Shown: in pieces, positions 46,738 to 56,381 of the stretch
How the letters are laid out: the number at the start of each line of letters is the position of its first letter
Position numbering within the stretch: position 1 is the first letter of the stretch
NCBI RefSeq assembly: GCF_025751585.1
Contig: NZ_JAOWKX010000005.1
Span: 199,423 to 263,422 of the forward strand
DNA length: 64,000 nt
Direction of reading: 5' to 3'
DNA from: Fluctibacter corallii
GTDB taxonomy: Bacteria; Pseudomonadota; Gammaproteobacteria; Enterobacterales; Alteromonadaceae
Program-made: the position numbers and the translations under genes
Notes under the pieces: model-generated
What the model saw: the letters and a program-made list of their open reading frames with translations, nothing else
What the model was told of the DNA's origin: nothing
The model's database searches: none

Positions 46738-48267
46738 ATGGCAACAATCCGTCAACAGGATTTCATTGATAGCATCGAAGATGCGCTGCAATTTATTTCT
46801 TACTACCACCCGCTAGATTACGTAAAAGCGGTTGAAGAAGCTTATAACAGGGAAGAAAGCCAAGCGGCCAAAGACGCCATGGCGCAAATTCTGATTAATT
46901 CACGTATGTCGGCAGAAGGGCACCGTCCTTTGTGTCAAGACACGGGCATTGTGACGTGTTTTGTCAAAATTGGCATGGACGTGTCGTGGGATAAAACCGA
47001 CATGACGGTTCAGCAAATGGTAGATGAAGGAACACGTCGCGCTTACACCAATAGCGATAATCCTCTTCGCGCCTCAATTGTGGCTGATCCAGCTGGTGCA
47101 CGTAAAAATACCAAAGACAACACCCCAGCCGTTGTGCATATTGATATGGTGCCAGGTGACAAGATTGAGGTAATGATTGCCGCAAAAGGCGGCGGTTCAG
47201 AGAATAAGTCAAAAATGGCCATGCTCAATCCCAGCGATGATATAGCTGAGTGGGTAGTGAAAACGTTACCGAGCATGGGGGCGGGTTGGTGTCCTCCAGG
47301 TATGCTAGGAATTGGTATTGGTGGCACGGCAGAAAAAGCGGCTGTGTTGGCAAAAGAAAGCTTGATGGATCCAGTAGATATTCAGGAGTTGATGGCACGT
47401 GGTGCTGAGACGACTGAAGAAAAGTTACGTTTAGATATTTTCAAGAAAGTGAACGATCTCGGTATCGGTGCACAGGGTTTGGGCGGTTTAACGACAGTGG
47501 TCGACATCAAAATTAAATCACTTCCAACCCATGCGGCTTCTAAGCCCGTAGTGATGATTCCAAATTGTGCTGCGACGCGTCATGCTCATTTCTATCTAGA
47601 TGGTTCTGGTCCGGCTGAATTGAAAGCGCCTAAATTGGAAGATTGGCCAGAAGTGACCTGGGAAGTGGGTGAGAATACACGGCGTGTAAACCTTGATACG
47701 GTGACCAAAGAAGACATCCAAGAATGGAAGGTGGGCGAAACCGTGTTGTTGTCAGGCAAAATGCTGACGGGGCGTGATGCGGCACACAAACGCATTCAAA
47801 CAATGATGGACAATGGTGAAGGCTTGCCAGAGGGGGTTGATTTAACCAATCGCTTTATCTATTACGTTGGGCCAGTGGACGCGGTAGGTGATGAAGTTGT
47901 TGGACCCGCGGGCCCGACAACCGCAACCCGCATGGATAAATTCACCGATATGATGCTTGAAAAGACAGGCTTGATTGGCATGATTGGTAAAGCTGAGCGC
48001 GGCCCTGCGACGGTAGATAGTATTGCTAAACACAATGCAGTTTATTTAATGGCAGTTGGTGGTGCAGCTTACCTTGTATCGAAGGCGATCAAGAAATCAC
48101 GCGTTGTTGCCTTCGAAGACTTAGGAATGGAAGCCATTTATGAGTTTGAGGTCGAAGATATGCCAGTTACCGTGGCCGTAGATAGCACCGGCGCTAACGC
48201 CCATCAAACTGGGCCAGCTATTTGGCGCGCCAAAATCGCCGATTTGGATGAAACCTTAAAGGCATAA
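46738..48267 (+). CDS. fumA: Class I fumarate hydratase (4Fe-4S)
   Basis: A 509-residue fumarase of the oxygen-sensitive iron-sulphur class that interconverts fumarate and malate in the TCA cycle. The alpha-like half has RPLCQDTGIVTCFVK, GSENKSKMAMLNP and MIPNCAATRH with the cluster cysteines. The beta-like half has VLLSGKMLTGRDAAHKRI and GPAGPTTATRMDKF. It is a single polypeptide, as in E. coli FumA/FumB. The gene stands alone and ends in a strong terminator. Confidence 0.94.
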   Translation: MATIRQQDFIDSIEDALQFISYYHPLDYVKAVEEAYNREESQAAKDAMAQILINSRMSAEGHRPLCQDTGIVTCFVKIGMDVSWDKTDMTVQQMVDEGTRRAYTNSDNPLRASIVADPAGARKNTKDNTPAVVHIDMVPGDKIEVMIAAKGGGSENKSKMAMLNPSDDIAEWVVKTLPSMGAGWCPPGMLGIGIGGTAEKAAVLAKESLMDPVDIQELMARGAETTEEKLRLDIFKKVNDLGIGAQGLGGLTTVVDIKIKSLPTHAASKPVVMIPNCAATRHAHFYLDGSGPAELKAPKLEDWPEVTWEVGENTRRVNLDTVTKEDIQEWKVGETVLLSGKMLTGRDAAHKRIQTMMDNGEGLPEGVDLTNRFIYYVGPVDAVGDEVVGPAGPTTATRMDKFTDMMLEKTGLIGMIGKAERGPATVDSIAKHNAVYLMAVGGAAYLVSKAIKKSRVVAFEDLGMEAIYEFEVEDMPVTVAVDSTGANAHQTGPAIWRAKIADLDETLKA

Positions 48268-48280
48268 ATTGTTATGCGAG

Positions 48281-48305
48281 AAAGGCGGCACTGGCCGCCT
48301 TTTTA
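48281..48305 (+). terminator. Rho-independent terminator of the fumarase gene
   Basis: AAAGGCGGC and GCCGCCTTT form a nine-pair stem around ACTG, followed by a T run. It lies 14 bases after the stop codon. Confidence 0.92.
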
Positions 48306-48449
48306 TATTTTTTTGCACTGAAGTTTATGCTCTGTTACATCATTTGCGGGTGCTACGGTGCGGTGAAGAGTAACAGATAAACTTCAATACACAATAATAT
48401 AGCGAACTATGTCGTTTAGTAACCCGATTAATAACAATACGTGATAACC

Positions 48450-49913
48450 ATGACAGAATTAAGCTTTCTTGATCCCACTTTTCTTCTCTTTGTTTTTTTC
48501 ACCGCTAGCTGTGCAGCGGCAATTACATATAGCGTAATGAAATCGCGCCTTAGTGAGGCCGTATCTCGCGCCGACCAGGCTGAACAAAAGGTAATGTTAA
48601 TCGATGGGCAGTTAGAAAGTGTGTCGCTGGCTCTGCAAGAGCTACAGCAAGAGTATAAACACACGCAGGAACGACTTTTTGGCGCACAGCAACAACTGGG
48701 TGAGTTATCGCAAAAGTCTGAGACTATTATTTCTCTTAAAGAAGAGAAACAAACGTTAGCTGACAAGCTTGATGAACAGCATGAGCGATATAGTCATCTT
48801 CGTGCACAATTCGATTCTTTGCATACTAAAGCAGAAGAAGAAAAGCGACATATGGAAGAAAAGCTTACTCATGTTGAAGACGCTGAAAAACGGTTGCAAC
48901 AGCAATTTGAAAATTTGGCCAATAAAATTTTCGAGCAAAAAAGCCAAACGTTCAGTCAATCCAACAAAGAAGGTTTGAATGCGTTACTGACACCCTTAAA
49001 AGAGCAAATTGATGGATTCAAAAAACAAATTTCTGACCAATATGTAAAAGAAGGCCAAGAGCGGGCTTCTCTCAAAACAGAAATTATTAACCTAAAAGAG
49101 CTAAATAAACAAATTACTGAGGAAGCGGCTGCATTAACTCGTGCGCTAAAGGGAGATAATAAGCAGCAGGGTAACTGGGGCGAATTGGTACTAGAACGTA
49201 TTCTCAAAGAATCTGGACTGCGAGAAGGTCACGAGTTTGAAAAGCAAGTATCAATGAAAAATGAGGGCGGTAAGCTCTACCAGCCAGACGTGGTGGTGCA
49301 TCTGCCTAATGACAAAGACATCGTAATTGACTCCAAAGTATCCTTAGCAGCCTATGAGCGATATTTTAATGAAGTTGACGATGAAGCGGCACGCAAAAAG
49401 CATCTTGCTGAACATATTGATTCACTCAAGACGCATATTAAACAGCTAGGTAAGAAAGACTATCAGCAGCTGGAAGGAATACGCACACTGGATTATGTGC
49501 TGATGTTTGTGCCGGTCGAGGCTGCATTTTTGCTGGCGATTGACCAATCTCCAGACTTGGTGAAACTGGCATTAGATAACAACATTATGCTTGTGAGCCC
49601 TACCAATTTATTAGTAGCATTACGTACAATTAATAATATTTGGCAATACGAATACCAGAATCAAAACGCCCAGAATATTGCTAAGAAAGCGGCCGACTTA
49701 TATGACAAATTTGTTGGGTTTACCACTGATATGGATGGCCTAGGCACCAGCTTGCAAACCGTACAAAAGCGCTATGATGCAGCGATGAATAAGCTAGTCG
49801 AAGGGCGTGGGAATCTGATACGCAAAGCGGAAGCATTTAAAGAACTCGGCGTTCAAACAACTAAAAAGATAGATCAGAAGCTAGTAGAAAAAGCCTTAAG
49901 TGATGATGAGTAA
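48450..49913 (+). CDS. rmuC: DNA recombination protein RmuC
   Basis: A 487-residue protein of the RmuC family, which limits sequence inversions at repeats. It has one N-terminal hydrophobic segment (about 8-28), a coiled coil (about 30-200) and the nuclease-like RmuC domain: GNWGELVLERILKESGL, YQPDVVVHLPNDKDIVIDSKVSL and ALRTINNIWQYE. The ATG at 48450 is used; a GTG nine bases upstream would add three residues and cannot be excluded. It is convergent with rimO. Confidence 0.93.
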   Translation: MTELSFLDPTFLLFVFFTASCAAAITYSVMKSRLSEAVSRADQAEQKVMLIDGQLESVSLALQELQQEYKHTQERLFGAQQQLGELSQKSETIISLKEEKQTLADKLDEQHERYSHLRAQFDSLHTKAEEEKRHMEEKLTHVEDAEKRLQQQFENLANKIFEQKSQTFSQSNKEGLNALLTPLKEQIDGFKKQISDQYVKEGQERASLKTEIINLKELNKQITEEAAALTRALKGDNKQQGNWGELVLERILKESGLREGHEFEKQVSMKNEGGKLYQPDVVVHLPNDKDIVIDSKVSLAAYERYFNEVDDEAARKKHLAEHIDSLKTHIKQLGKKDYQQLEGIRTLDYVLMFVPVEAAFLLAIDQSPDLVKLALDNNIMLVSPTNLLVALRTINNIWQYEYQNQNAQNIAKKAADLYDKFVGFTTDMDGLGTSLQTVQKRYDAAMNKLVEGRGNLIRKAEAFKELGVQTTKKIDQKLVEKALSDDE

Positions 49914-50006
49914 GCCATTGAGTTTAATGAAAGTGCGTTTACAAGACTGTTGAGTTGCTCATTCATCTTACGCTAATAACCCAATTGATTAATTCGTTTG
50001 GCTAAA

Positions 50007-50041
50007 TTCAACAGAGGCAGATAAGCCTTGCCTCTGTTGAA
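50007..50041. terminator. Hairpin between rmuC and rimO
   Basis: TTCAACAGAGGCA and TGCCTCTGTTGAA form a perfect thirteen-pair stem around a nine-base loop, between convergent genes. There is no T run on either strand, so it may be a 3'-end structure rather than a classic terminator. Confidence 0.55.
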
Positions 50042-50068
50042 CATAGTTACTCGCTAAGCTATTCAAGT

Positions 50069-51526
50069 TTACATGGTAGCTTCGGCGTTATCTTCGCCTT
50101 CATCATCCTCATCGTCTACTTTCACGGCCCACATATCATGCTCATCGGCGTGGACAATTTGCGCCCATATTTTGTCACCTGGCGCAACATCGAATTCATC
50201 CGTTAGGTAAACTTTTCCATCAATTTCAGGGGCATCTGCATAACAGCGTCCCACCGCTCCTTCCGTAGTTACTTCATCAATTAATACTTGATATTCAAGG
50301 CCAATTTTGTCTTGAAGCTTCTGCGCACTAATACGTGCTTGTACCTCCATAAAGCGTTCAAAGCGCGATTGCTTTTCTTCTTCGCTTACTGGATCTGGTA
50401 AGTCGTTCGCCGTTGCGCCTTCTACGTCAGAGTATTTAAAACATCCAACGCGATCTAGTTGCGCCTCTTCAAGAAAGTCCAGTAGAGTTTGAAAATCTTC
50501 TTCTGTTTCGCCTGGAAAGCCAACAATAAAGGTAGAGCGAATGATCAGTTCAGGGCATATCTCTCTCCATGCCTTGATACGTTCCAACGTGCGCTCCGCA
50601 GCGGCAGGTCGCTTCATGAGCTTCAAAATACGCGGGCTGGCATGTTGAAGGGGAATATCCAAATAAGGAAGGATTTTACCTTCAGCCATCAGTGGTATTA
50701 CTTTGTCTACTGATGGGTACGGGTAAACGTAATGTAATCTTACCCATATGCCCATTTCTCCCAATTTTTCACATAGTGCCACCATGTTGGTTTTGACTGG
50801 CATACCGTCCCAAAAACCTGTCTGGTGTTTGACATCGACACCGTAAGCACTGGTATCTTGAGAAATAACGAGCAACTCCTGAACGCCAGCATCTTTCAGT
50901 CGTTTGGCCTCATCTAATACGTCACCGATAGGGCGGCTGTCTAGATCGCCTCGCATAGAGGGGATGATGCAAAATGTGCAGCGGTGATTACAGCCTTCAG
51001 AAATTTTTAGATAAGCATAATGCCGTGGCGTTAGCTTTACACCGTGATCGGGAATCAATTGTTGAAATGGATTGTGCTGCGGCTTAGGTAAGTGATCGTG
51101 CACTTGTTCAACCACCGTCTCGTAGGCATGCGGTCCAGTGATCGCAAGAACATTAGGGTGAACTTCTCTGATCTCGTCTTCCTTCACGCCCAAACAGCCA
51201 GTTACAATCACTTTACCGTTTTCTTTTAATGCTTCGCCAATGGTATCTAACGACTCTTGTACCGCTGAGTCGATGAACCCACAGGTATTAACGATAACTA
51301 AGTCAGAATCATGATAGGTCGAAACAACATCGTATCCCTCAGTCCGGAGTTGGGTGAGAATGCGCTCAGAGTCAACCAAGTTTTTCGGGCAGCCTAAAGA
51401 GACGAAACCAATTTTCGCTTCGGTACCGGTTAAAACTGGCGCGTCTGCATTATGATGTTTACTGATTTCTTCTTTCGCAACACGTAACGTTGTGGTCTGT
51501 TGAGGATCAAATTTTTCGACGGTCAT
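50069..51526 (-). CDS. rimO: Ribosomal protein S12 methylthiotransferase RimO
   Basis: A 485-residue radical SAM enzyme that adds a methylthio group to the conserved Asp of ribosomal protein S12. The N-terminal cluster cysteines are Cys46, Cys82 and Cys111, and the radical SAM motif is Cys179-x3-Cys183-x2-Cys186. A C-terminal TRAM domain follows ([26 protein letters not shown]). It is about 40 residues longer than E. coli RimO, through an N-terminal extension of about 35 residues and a very acidic C-terminal tail. Confidence 0.95.
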   Translation of the reverse strand: MTVEKFDPQQTTTLRVAKEEISKHHNADAPVLTGTEAKIGFVSLGCPKNLVDSERILTQLRTEGYDVVSTYHDSDLVIVNTCGFIDSAVQESLDTIGEALKENGKVIVTGCLGVKEDEIREVHPNVLAITGPHAYETVVEQVHDHLPKPQHNPFQQLIPDHGVKLTPRHYAYLKISEGCNHRCTFCIIPSMRGDLDSRPIGDVLDEAKRLKDAGVQELLVISQDTSAYGVDVKHQTGFWDGMPVKTNMVALCEKLGEMGIWVRLHYVYPYPSVDKVIPLMAEGKILPYLDIPLQHASPRILKLMKRPAAAERTLERIKAWREICPELIIRSTFIVGFPGETEEDFQTLLDFLEEAQLDRVGCFKYSDVEGATANDLPDPVSEEEKQSRFERFMEVQARISAQKLQDKIGLEYQVLIDEVTTEGAVGRCYADAPEIDGKVYLTDEFDVAPGDKIWAQIVHADEHDMWAVKVDDEDDEGEDNAEATM

Positions 51527-51840
51527 AGATGCCTGATAACTTAGTATTGAATTGGGGCGAGATTATACAGGAATAATTATGCTTGGGGTAGGTAAGGGGG
51601 GCTTGTCAAGGATATAATAATTTCTGTTGTTGGTTGGTTTTTTTTGGGGGAAAAAGATAACGGCAATAGCTTGATTACACAGTGTTTTCTACTATGGTGA
51701 AAAGGGGCATGGGGTGCTGCTTGTTACAAGTACCTAGTTGTCGTGTAAAAATTCACCATCGTTGGATGCTTCACAGCTAGGTGTGCTTCCAGCAAATTCG
51801 ATAATCTGGACTTGATTTTTGGACTTTTCCAGGAGACATC
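51527..51840. other. Intergenic region without recognised genes
   Basis: These 314 bases between rimO and the PstS-like gene contain no credible open frame, no strong hairpin and no RNA gene that I can see. They hold an oddly T- and G-rich tract (GGTTTTTTTTGGGGG near 51640) and should include two divergent promoters. Confidence 0.5.
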
Positions 51841-52251
51841 ATGATTAGACTACTTCTCGCCACTTTCATTTTTACAACCTTTATGACTCACGCAGACGTC
51901 CATGTTGTTGTTCATCCGAGTAATGCGGATACGTTTGATGTCACCACGGTGTCTCGTATTTTTATGGGAAAAAACAAGAGCTTTCCATCCGGACAACCTG
52001 CCATACCAGTCAATCAGACAGGCAATAAGGCGCTACTTGAGGAGTTTAACGATAAAGTGTTAAATAAATCGTCTAGTCAGATTAAGGCGTATTGGTCAAA
52101 ACTCCTGTTTACGGGGAAAGGCCAACCTCCTCAGCAGGTTGTGAGTGAGGCAGAAATCGTTGATTTGGTGTCTAAAAACCCGAATATTATTGGCTTTGTC
52201 AGTGGTGATAGTGCACAAAATAGTAATTTGAAAGTGGTGTTATCACTCTAA
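51841..52251 (+). CDS. Small PstS-like exported phosphate-binding domain protein
   Basis: A 136-residue protein with a signal peptide (about 18 residues, ending at THA). It has the short PBP-like fold seen in small phosphate ABC substrate-binding homologues: VHPSNADTFDVTTVSRIFMGKNKSFPSG, then NPNIIGFVSG. It is about half the size of PstS, so it is not a complete binding protein. There are no transporter genes beside it. The next gene on the same strand (a TPR/GGDEF-like sensor, 173 bases away) might be functionally linked, which is speculation. Confidence 0.8.
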   Translation: MIRLLLATFIFTTFMTHADVHVVVHPSNADTFDVTTVSRIFMGKNKSFPSGQPAIPVNQTGNKALLEEFNDKVLNKSSSQIKAYWSKLLFTGKGQPPQQVVSEAEIVDLVSKNPNIIGFVSGDSAQNSNLKVVLSL

Positions 52252-52424
52252 ACTGTTTCGTTTTATTGACTCTGTCGCGCACCATTCAGATATTATTTTT
52301 TCGAACGTTCTACTAATATCCTGTTAATGGTGATAGAGTCCATCTCCATTATGCTCCTAATACATCTGAACGTTTTATGTATATTCAGATTACATCTAGC
52401 TAACATGAATAAAAAATAAGGTTA

Positions 52425-54233
52425 ATGAGGCAGTTTTTATACTCTTTCGCTTTAATGTTTCTTGGCATGCCTTTTTCAGCGGTTGCTATTGAAGATGGCG
52501 GCGATATAAACGAAGAAATTGGTTTATTCCTCAATCAAAATCCAGTCAAAACCTTTGATTGTCCTTCAGACTATGTGTCAACGAATGTCAATCGCTTCTT
52601 ACGCTCGGCGAATTTATCTGACGAATTTGAAGCGTCTCTAAAGCTTATTCAAACTCATTATCAGATCTGCCAAGGCAAATATGTAGAGGCAAAAGACACC
52701 GTTGAAATGCTGTTAAGTAACGGCGATGTAGCGCAATCGTCACGAAATTATTCATACGCTTTGTATCAACTTGGCTTTATTCTTGATGTAGATGGAAGCC
52801 CTGACGACTGTCGTTATTATCAAAAGGCAGATAGGCTGGCTAAAAACCGATTTGATGACATTGCGCTTAGCGCTCAATTGTCAATTCTCACCGAGTGCTC
52901 GACCACGTTACCGCTTGCTGAGAAGTTAGGAAAATTGTATGCCTTGCTTGAATCATTTACTAAAAAAGGCGATCCCGCAGCCATTGCGCATATCCATAAT
53001 TCAATTGGATTATATTATTCTAGCATTGGACAAGAAGTACTGGCCGGTGAACAATATTTAAAAGCATACGAGTTGGGACTAAAACATTATAACAGTTCTA
53101 ACTTACTCTCTACATTGGTGAGCGTGATCACCTCAAAATATGCGACTCGAAAATACGATAAAGCTTGGGAATTGCTTGAGGAGTACCGCCGAGTCAATCG
53201 AAAAGTGAATACACCATTGAGTAATAGTTGGCTATTTTTAGCTGAATCCGGGTATTACTATCGAACTGCCGATTTTGATGCATTACGTAAAAGTCTTGCT
53301 AGATGGGAGGTCTTTCTGCCGCAAATTCAGAGTGCGCGCCATCGTGCTTTGTATCAGTGGTACAAAGCGGGAGTGTGTCTGAATGATAAGAATGTCGCCT
53401 GTGTAAATGACTATCTAACGTTGTACGAATCGTACGGCGCGAACTCTCCTATTCCGAATACGAACAAAGACCATCTGAAAATGATAATGGATATTCATTT
53501 ATTTTTGGGAGATATAGAGAGCAGCAAAGCGGCATTTGATAGGTTTTCCGACGTTATGTTTAGTAATGCGGTAAAGCTACAAGAAGCCGGAAAAATACTG
53601 GGTGTTGCGCAGCTTCATAGCCAAGTGTTGGCATTGGAGCAAGATCTTATTGCAACACAGAGAGAGCGGCAAGCTACATTATTTAAATATGCCATTGTTA
53701 TGCTGCTGATCGTACTTATTTTATCTGTTTATTTGCGCAAAAAATATTTTGAGCAGATCCGCATTGAAAAATTTGGACGAGAGATAAACTCTAAAAAAGC
53801 GATTACTGAAATCAAAAGCGTACCTCGCGCAGATCATGAAAAAACCAATGCGTTAGCGCTATTGGATCTTAAAAAGTTTAAAGATGAAGCTAAAGAGCTA
53901 GAGTTTATTCTTACGCAAAACATGATGTCTAAGATAATCGGTACGCTGAGTAACGTTACCCGTGATAATGATATTGTCGCCAGAATATCTGAGCAGCAAT
54001 TTTTAATCTGTTTGGTAAATATTGAGGAGCGTACTGCCCCCCAGTTTTTTGAGCGAATTCAACGCGCATTGGAAAGTACGCTGGCAAATGCATTGCAGCA
54101 CTCTGTAGACGTCGGGAAGTTGAATCTATCAACATCGTTGAGTATCTATTTATCTACAGAGTCATTTGATGACATAGACGACATTCTTGATGATCTTAAA
54201 GTGTCATTGGATAAATCGTTTTCGGTAGCTTGA
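52425..54233 (+). CDS. TPR sensor protein with degenerate GGDEF-like domain
   Basis: A 602-residue protein. A signal sequence (about 1-21) leads to a large periplasmic region of TPR-type helical repeats (about 60-400), one membrane segment (about 420-438) and a cytoplasmic domain. The last part (about 473-600) follows the diguanylate cyclase pattern: LALLDLKKFKD where the metal Asp lies and an RDND segment (513-516). ISEQQF (521-526) stands where GG(D/E)EF should be, so it cannot be an active cyclase. It may act as a receptor or a regulatory partner. GNAT and DUF2919 genes follow closely. Confidence 0.8.
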   Translation: MRQFLYSFALMFLGMPFSAVAIEDGGDINEEIGLFLNQNPVKTFDCPSDYVSTNVNRFLRSANLSDEFEASLKLIQTHYQICQGKYVEAKDTVEMLLSNGDVAQSSRNYSYALYQLGFILDVDGSPDDCRYYQKADRLAKNRFDDIALSAQLSILTECSTTLPLAEKLGKLYALLESFTKKGDPAAIAHIHNSIGLYYSSIGQEVLAGEQYLKAYELGLKHYNSSNLLSTLVSVITSKYATRKYDKAWELLEEYRRVNRKVNTPLSNSWLFLAESGYYYRTADFDALRKSLARWEVFLPQIQSARHRALYQWYKAGVCLNDKNVACVNDYLTLYESYGANSPIPNTNKDHLKMIMDIHLFLGDIESSKAAFDRFSDVMFSNAVKLQEAGKILGVAQLHSQVLALEQDLIATQRERQATLFKYAIVMLLIVLILSVYLRKKYFEQIRIEKFGREINSKKAITEIKSVPRADHEKTNALALLDLKKFKDEAKELEFILTQNMMSKIIGTLSNVTRDNDIVARISEQQFLICLVNIEERTAPQFFERIQRALESTLANALQHSVDVGKLNLSTSLSIYLSTESFDDIDDILDDLKVSLDKSFSVA

Positions 54234-54246
54234 GGCGGAGTGGAAC

Positions 54247-54672
54247 ATGGTAAAAGTAGAGGAAATCACGAGTACGGAACTAATTGCTTCGGCATTTCAA
54301 ATCATGCAGCAGTTGCGGCCTGATTTAGAAAAAACTCACTATGTAAGCGCCGTCGTTCGGCAACGAGAGCGCGGTTACAAACTGATGGGCGCATACCATG
54401 GCAAAACCCTTGTTGCGTTAATGGGATTTTGGGTGGGTGAGAAACTGGCGTGGGGCAAGCATGTTTATATTGATGACTTGATTGTTGATGAAACGTACCG
54501 ATCAAAAAATGCAGGAAAGGTATTACTAGAGTGGGTCACCGATTATGCGAAGCAACATCAATGTCAGCAGGTGCATCTTGATTCTGGCGTACAACGCTTT
54601 GGCGCGCATAAATTTTACTTACGGGAAGATTTCATTATTGCCAGTCATCACTTCGCTAAGAAGTTAAACTAG
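54247..54672 (+). CDS. GNAT family N-acetyltransferase
   Basis: A 141-residue acetyltransferase. The acetyl-CoA motif YIDDLIVDETYRSKNAGKVLLEWVTDYAKQ lies near residues 77-107, followed by the C-terminal HLDSGVQRFGAHKFYLREDF strand pattern of small GNAT proteins. The substrate is unknown. It starts 13 bases after the TPR sensor gene and ends just before the DUF2919 gene, so the three may be co-transcribed. Confidence 0.88.
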   Translation: MVKVEEITSTELIASAFQIMQQLRPDLEKTHYVSAVVRQRERGYKLMGAYHGKTLVALMGFWVGEKLAWGKHVYIDDLIVDETYRSKNAGKVLLEWVTDYAKQHQCQQVHLDSGVQRFGAHKFYLREDFIIASHHFAKKLN

Positions 54673-54674
54673 CC

Positions 54675-55148
54675 GTGTCAGTGATGTTACCTTTACCGTT
54701 AAATCGCTACGATGAGAGCGGTCGAGTCTTGCCACCTATGGGGCTTTGGTTGGTGCTGGCGTATTTGGCAAAGTCACTGATAATCATAATTGGTGCAACC
54801 TTGTTTAACGAGCACACCGACCGTCTATTGAAGCTAATTTATCCCAGCTCTGACATTTTACTCTATTCTCTGCTCGGGATAGTGCCAGCTTTGTGGGTGT
54901 GGGTATTCGTCGCTTATCGGCAAAAACTTTGGGAAAGAGATAAATATAAATGGGTTAAATGGATTAAGCCCGTGCTGTATTTTTCAATTTGTTTTGAGGT
55001 GGGGTTTTCTTTGTTTAATATTGCCTTACAGCATGGAATGTTCAACTGGTGGCATGGATTAAACATTGTGTTAGCGTTTTGGGCTTGTTTATGGCTTGGC
55101 AAGAGCAAGCATATCAGCTTGCTCGTGAAAGATTGGCAGGAGAAATAA
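54675..55148 (+). CDS. DUF2919-like inner-membrane protein
   Basis: A 157-residue membrane protein with about four hydrophobic segments. The start LPLNRYDESGRVLPPMGLWLVLAYLAKS resembles the DUF2919 (YfeZ) family as I recall it. The function is unknown. It probably starts at GTG 54675, three bases after the GNAT stop; ATG at 54684 is an alternative. It is convergent with the next gene, and the two stops abut. Confidence 0.75.
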   Translation: MSVMLPLPLNRYDESGRVLPPMGLWLVLAYLAKSLIIIIGATLFNEHTDRLLKLIYPSSDILLYSLLGIVPALWVWVFVAYRQKLWERDKYKWVKWIKPVLYFSICFEVGFSLFNIALQHGMFNWWHGLNIVLAFWACLWLGKSKHISLLVKDWQEK

Positions 55149-55568
55149 CTATTCAGACTGGTTGTTTTTAACAGCTTGGTGAAAATAGTTATTCACACTG
55201 ATTTGTGAATCATTCACTAAACGTTGATAACAAATTCCAGCAAAAGCGTATTCATGCCCACCAAACTCTAGTGCGACAAAAGGGGCTTCGGGATCACTTG
55301 TGTCATACTTCCAATGACCGCCGACAATTTTAATGAACACTTCGCCAATATAAGCGCCGTATATGTTACATAAAGTGAATACGGCATTGTCTTCCAACAC
55401 TTGATCTTGATACTTGCTTAGCCATTGAAGCAGAACATCATCGACTAATTTAATACTGTCAACGCTCCCGTCAAGCTCAATACCAAACTCATCTCGCGTA
55501 GTTTCAATTGCATTTGCTGCGCTATCTGCCATTAATTGTTCGAGTTCTTCTCGGGTGATATCCATCAA
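55149..55568 (-). CDS. Hypothetical acidic protein
   Basis: A 139-residue soluble acidic protein. It has an N-terminal helix with DITREELEQLMADSAANAI and a central segment YGAYIGEVFIKIVGGHWKYD. The latter looks like small proteins with a DUF3806-type fold, a weak memory-based match. No signal peptide or membrane segment is present. The function is unknown. Confidence 0.6.
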   Translation of the reverse strand: MMDITREELEQLMADSAANAIETTRDEFGIELDGSVDSIKLVDDVLLQWLSKYQDQVLEDNAVFTLCNIYGAYIGEVFIKIVGGHWKYDTSDPEAPFVALEFGGHEYAFAGICYQRLVNDSQISVNNYFHQAVKNNQSE

Positions 55569-55733
55569 TCAACGTCTCAATATGAATCTTTATTATAGTG
55601 TGGCTATTTAAACACGATTTGTCGATTTACAACACCCGCAACCTCGTTGTTATAACAAAGTTTTCGACGTTAATGATCTATATTTCAGTTAATTGATTAA
55701 GAAGTGAGGCACATTAAATGGGAAGTAAACCGC

Positions 55734-56381
55734 GTGAAATACTATTCTTCTTTACCGTTCACTGCACTCATGGCTATTTCCATAATTGGCTTATTAGTGA
55801 CCTTTGATCTCGTTCCGTCAGGCCAGACCATATTAGAAAAGCTGAACGAAAGCTTTCAATCCTATTTTTACTTGATCATTTTTATCATTATTTTGCTTGA
55901 GTCTATTGTCTACGTCGGGTTTTACTTTCCGGGGCAATTTTTTGCGGTATCTTTGGTGGTACTTAATCAGCCAACATTTAACGATATATTATTGTTAACG
56001 GCTTGTATGGTGTCTGCCGCAACCATTGGTTCAGCAATAAACTACACTTTGGGTCGCCAGTTTTCTGATGATAAGCAATCAGGCGAGGGACGCCCCTCGA
56101 TAAAAGCGTTACTGCTTGCAATGATACACATGAACTCGTTGGCATTTTTTATGTTCTCTCAAGGCTCTGCAAAAAATCGTTTCTCAGTGGTTCTGCTTGC
56201 GGGTGTACTGAATCTTCCTTATTACCTCGCACTTATCTGGCTTACATCTACGTTTAGTCATTCGATAATGGAAATAGCAGAGAGTACTTGGTTGGTATTT
56301 ACACTGGTAGCTGCTTGGTTAGTTATCGCCCTGTTCCTTGACTGGCGGAAAGGGCGCTTTACATGGAATTCTGTCAACTAA
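55734..56381 (+). CDS. DedA/VTT-like membrane protein
   Basis: A 215-residue protein with about five hydrophobic segments. The ESIVYVGFYFPGQ stretch near residue 60 is the typical Glu-x-x-x-x-Gly-x-x-x-Pro-Gly pattern of the DedA family, whose members move lipids across the inner membrane. The basic stretch after it is short and the family's second signature is poorly kept, so it is a divergent member. The start is GTG at 55734, with GGAAG upstream; a GTG at 55704 is possible. The stop overlaps the convergent tcdA gene by eight bases. Confidence 0.7.
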   Translation: MKYYSSLPFTALMAISIIGLLVTFDLVPSGQTILEKLNESFQSYFYLIIFIIILLESIVYVGFYFPGQFFAVSLVVLNQPTFNDILLLTACMVSAATIGSAINYTLGRQFSDDKQSGEGRPSIKALLLAMIHMNSLAFFMFSQGSAKNRFSVVLLAGVLNLPYYLALIWLTSTFSHSIMEIAESTWLVFTLVAAWLVIALFLDWRKGRFTWNSVN

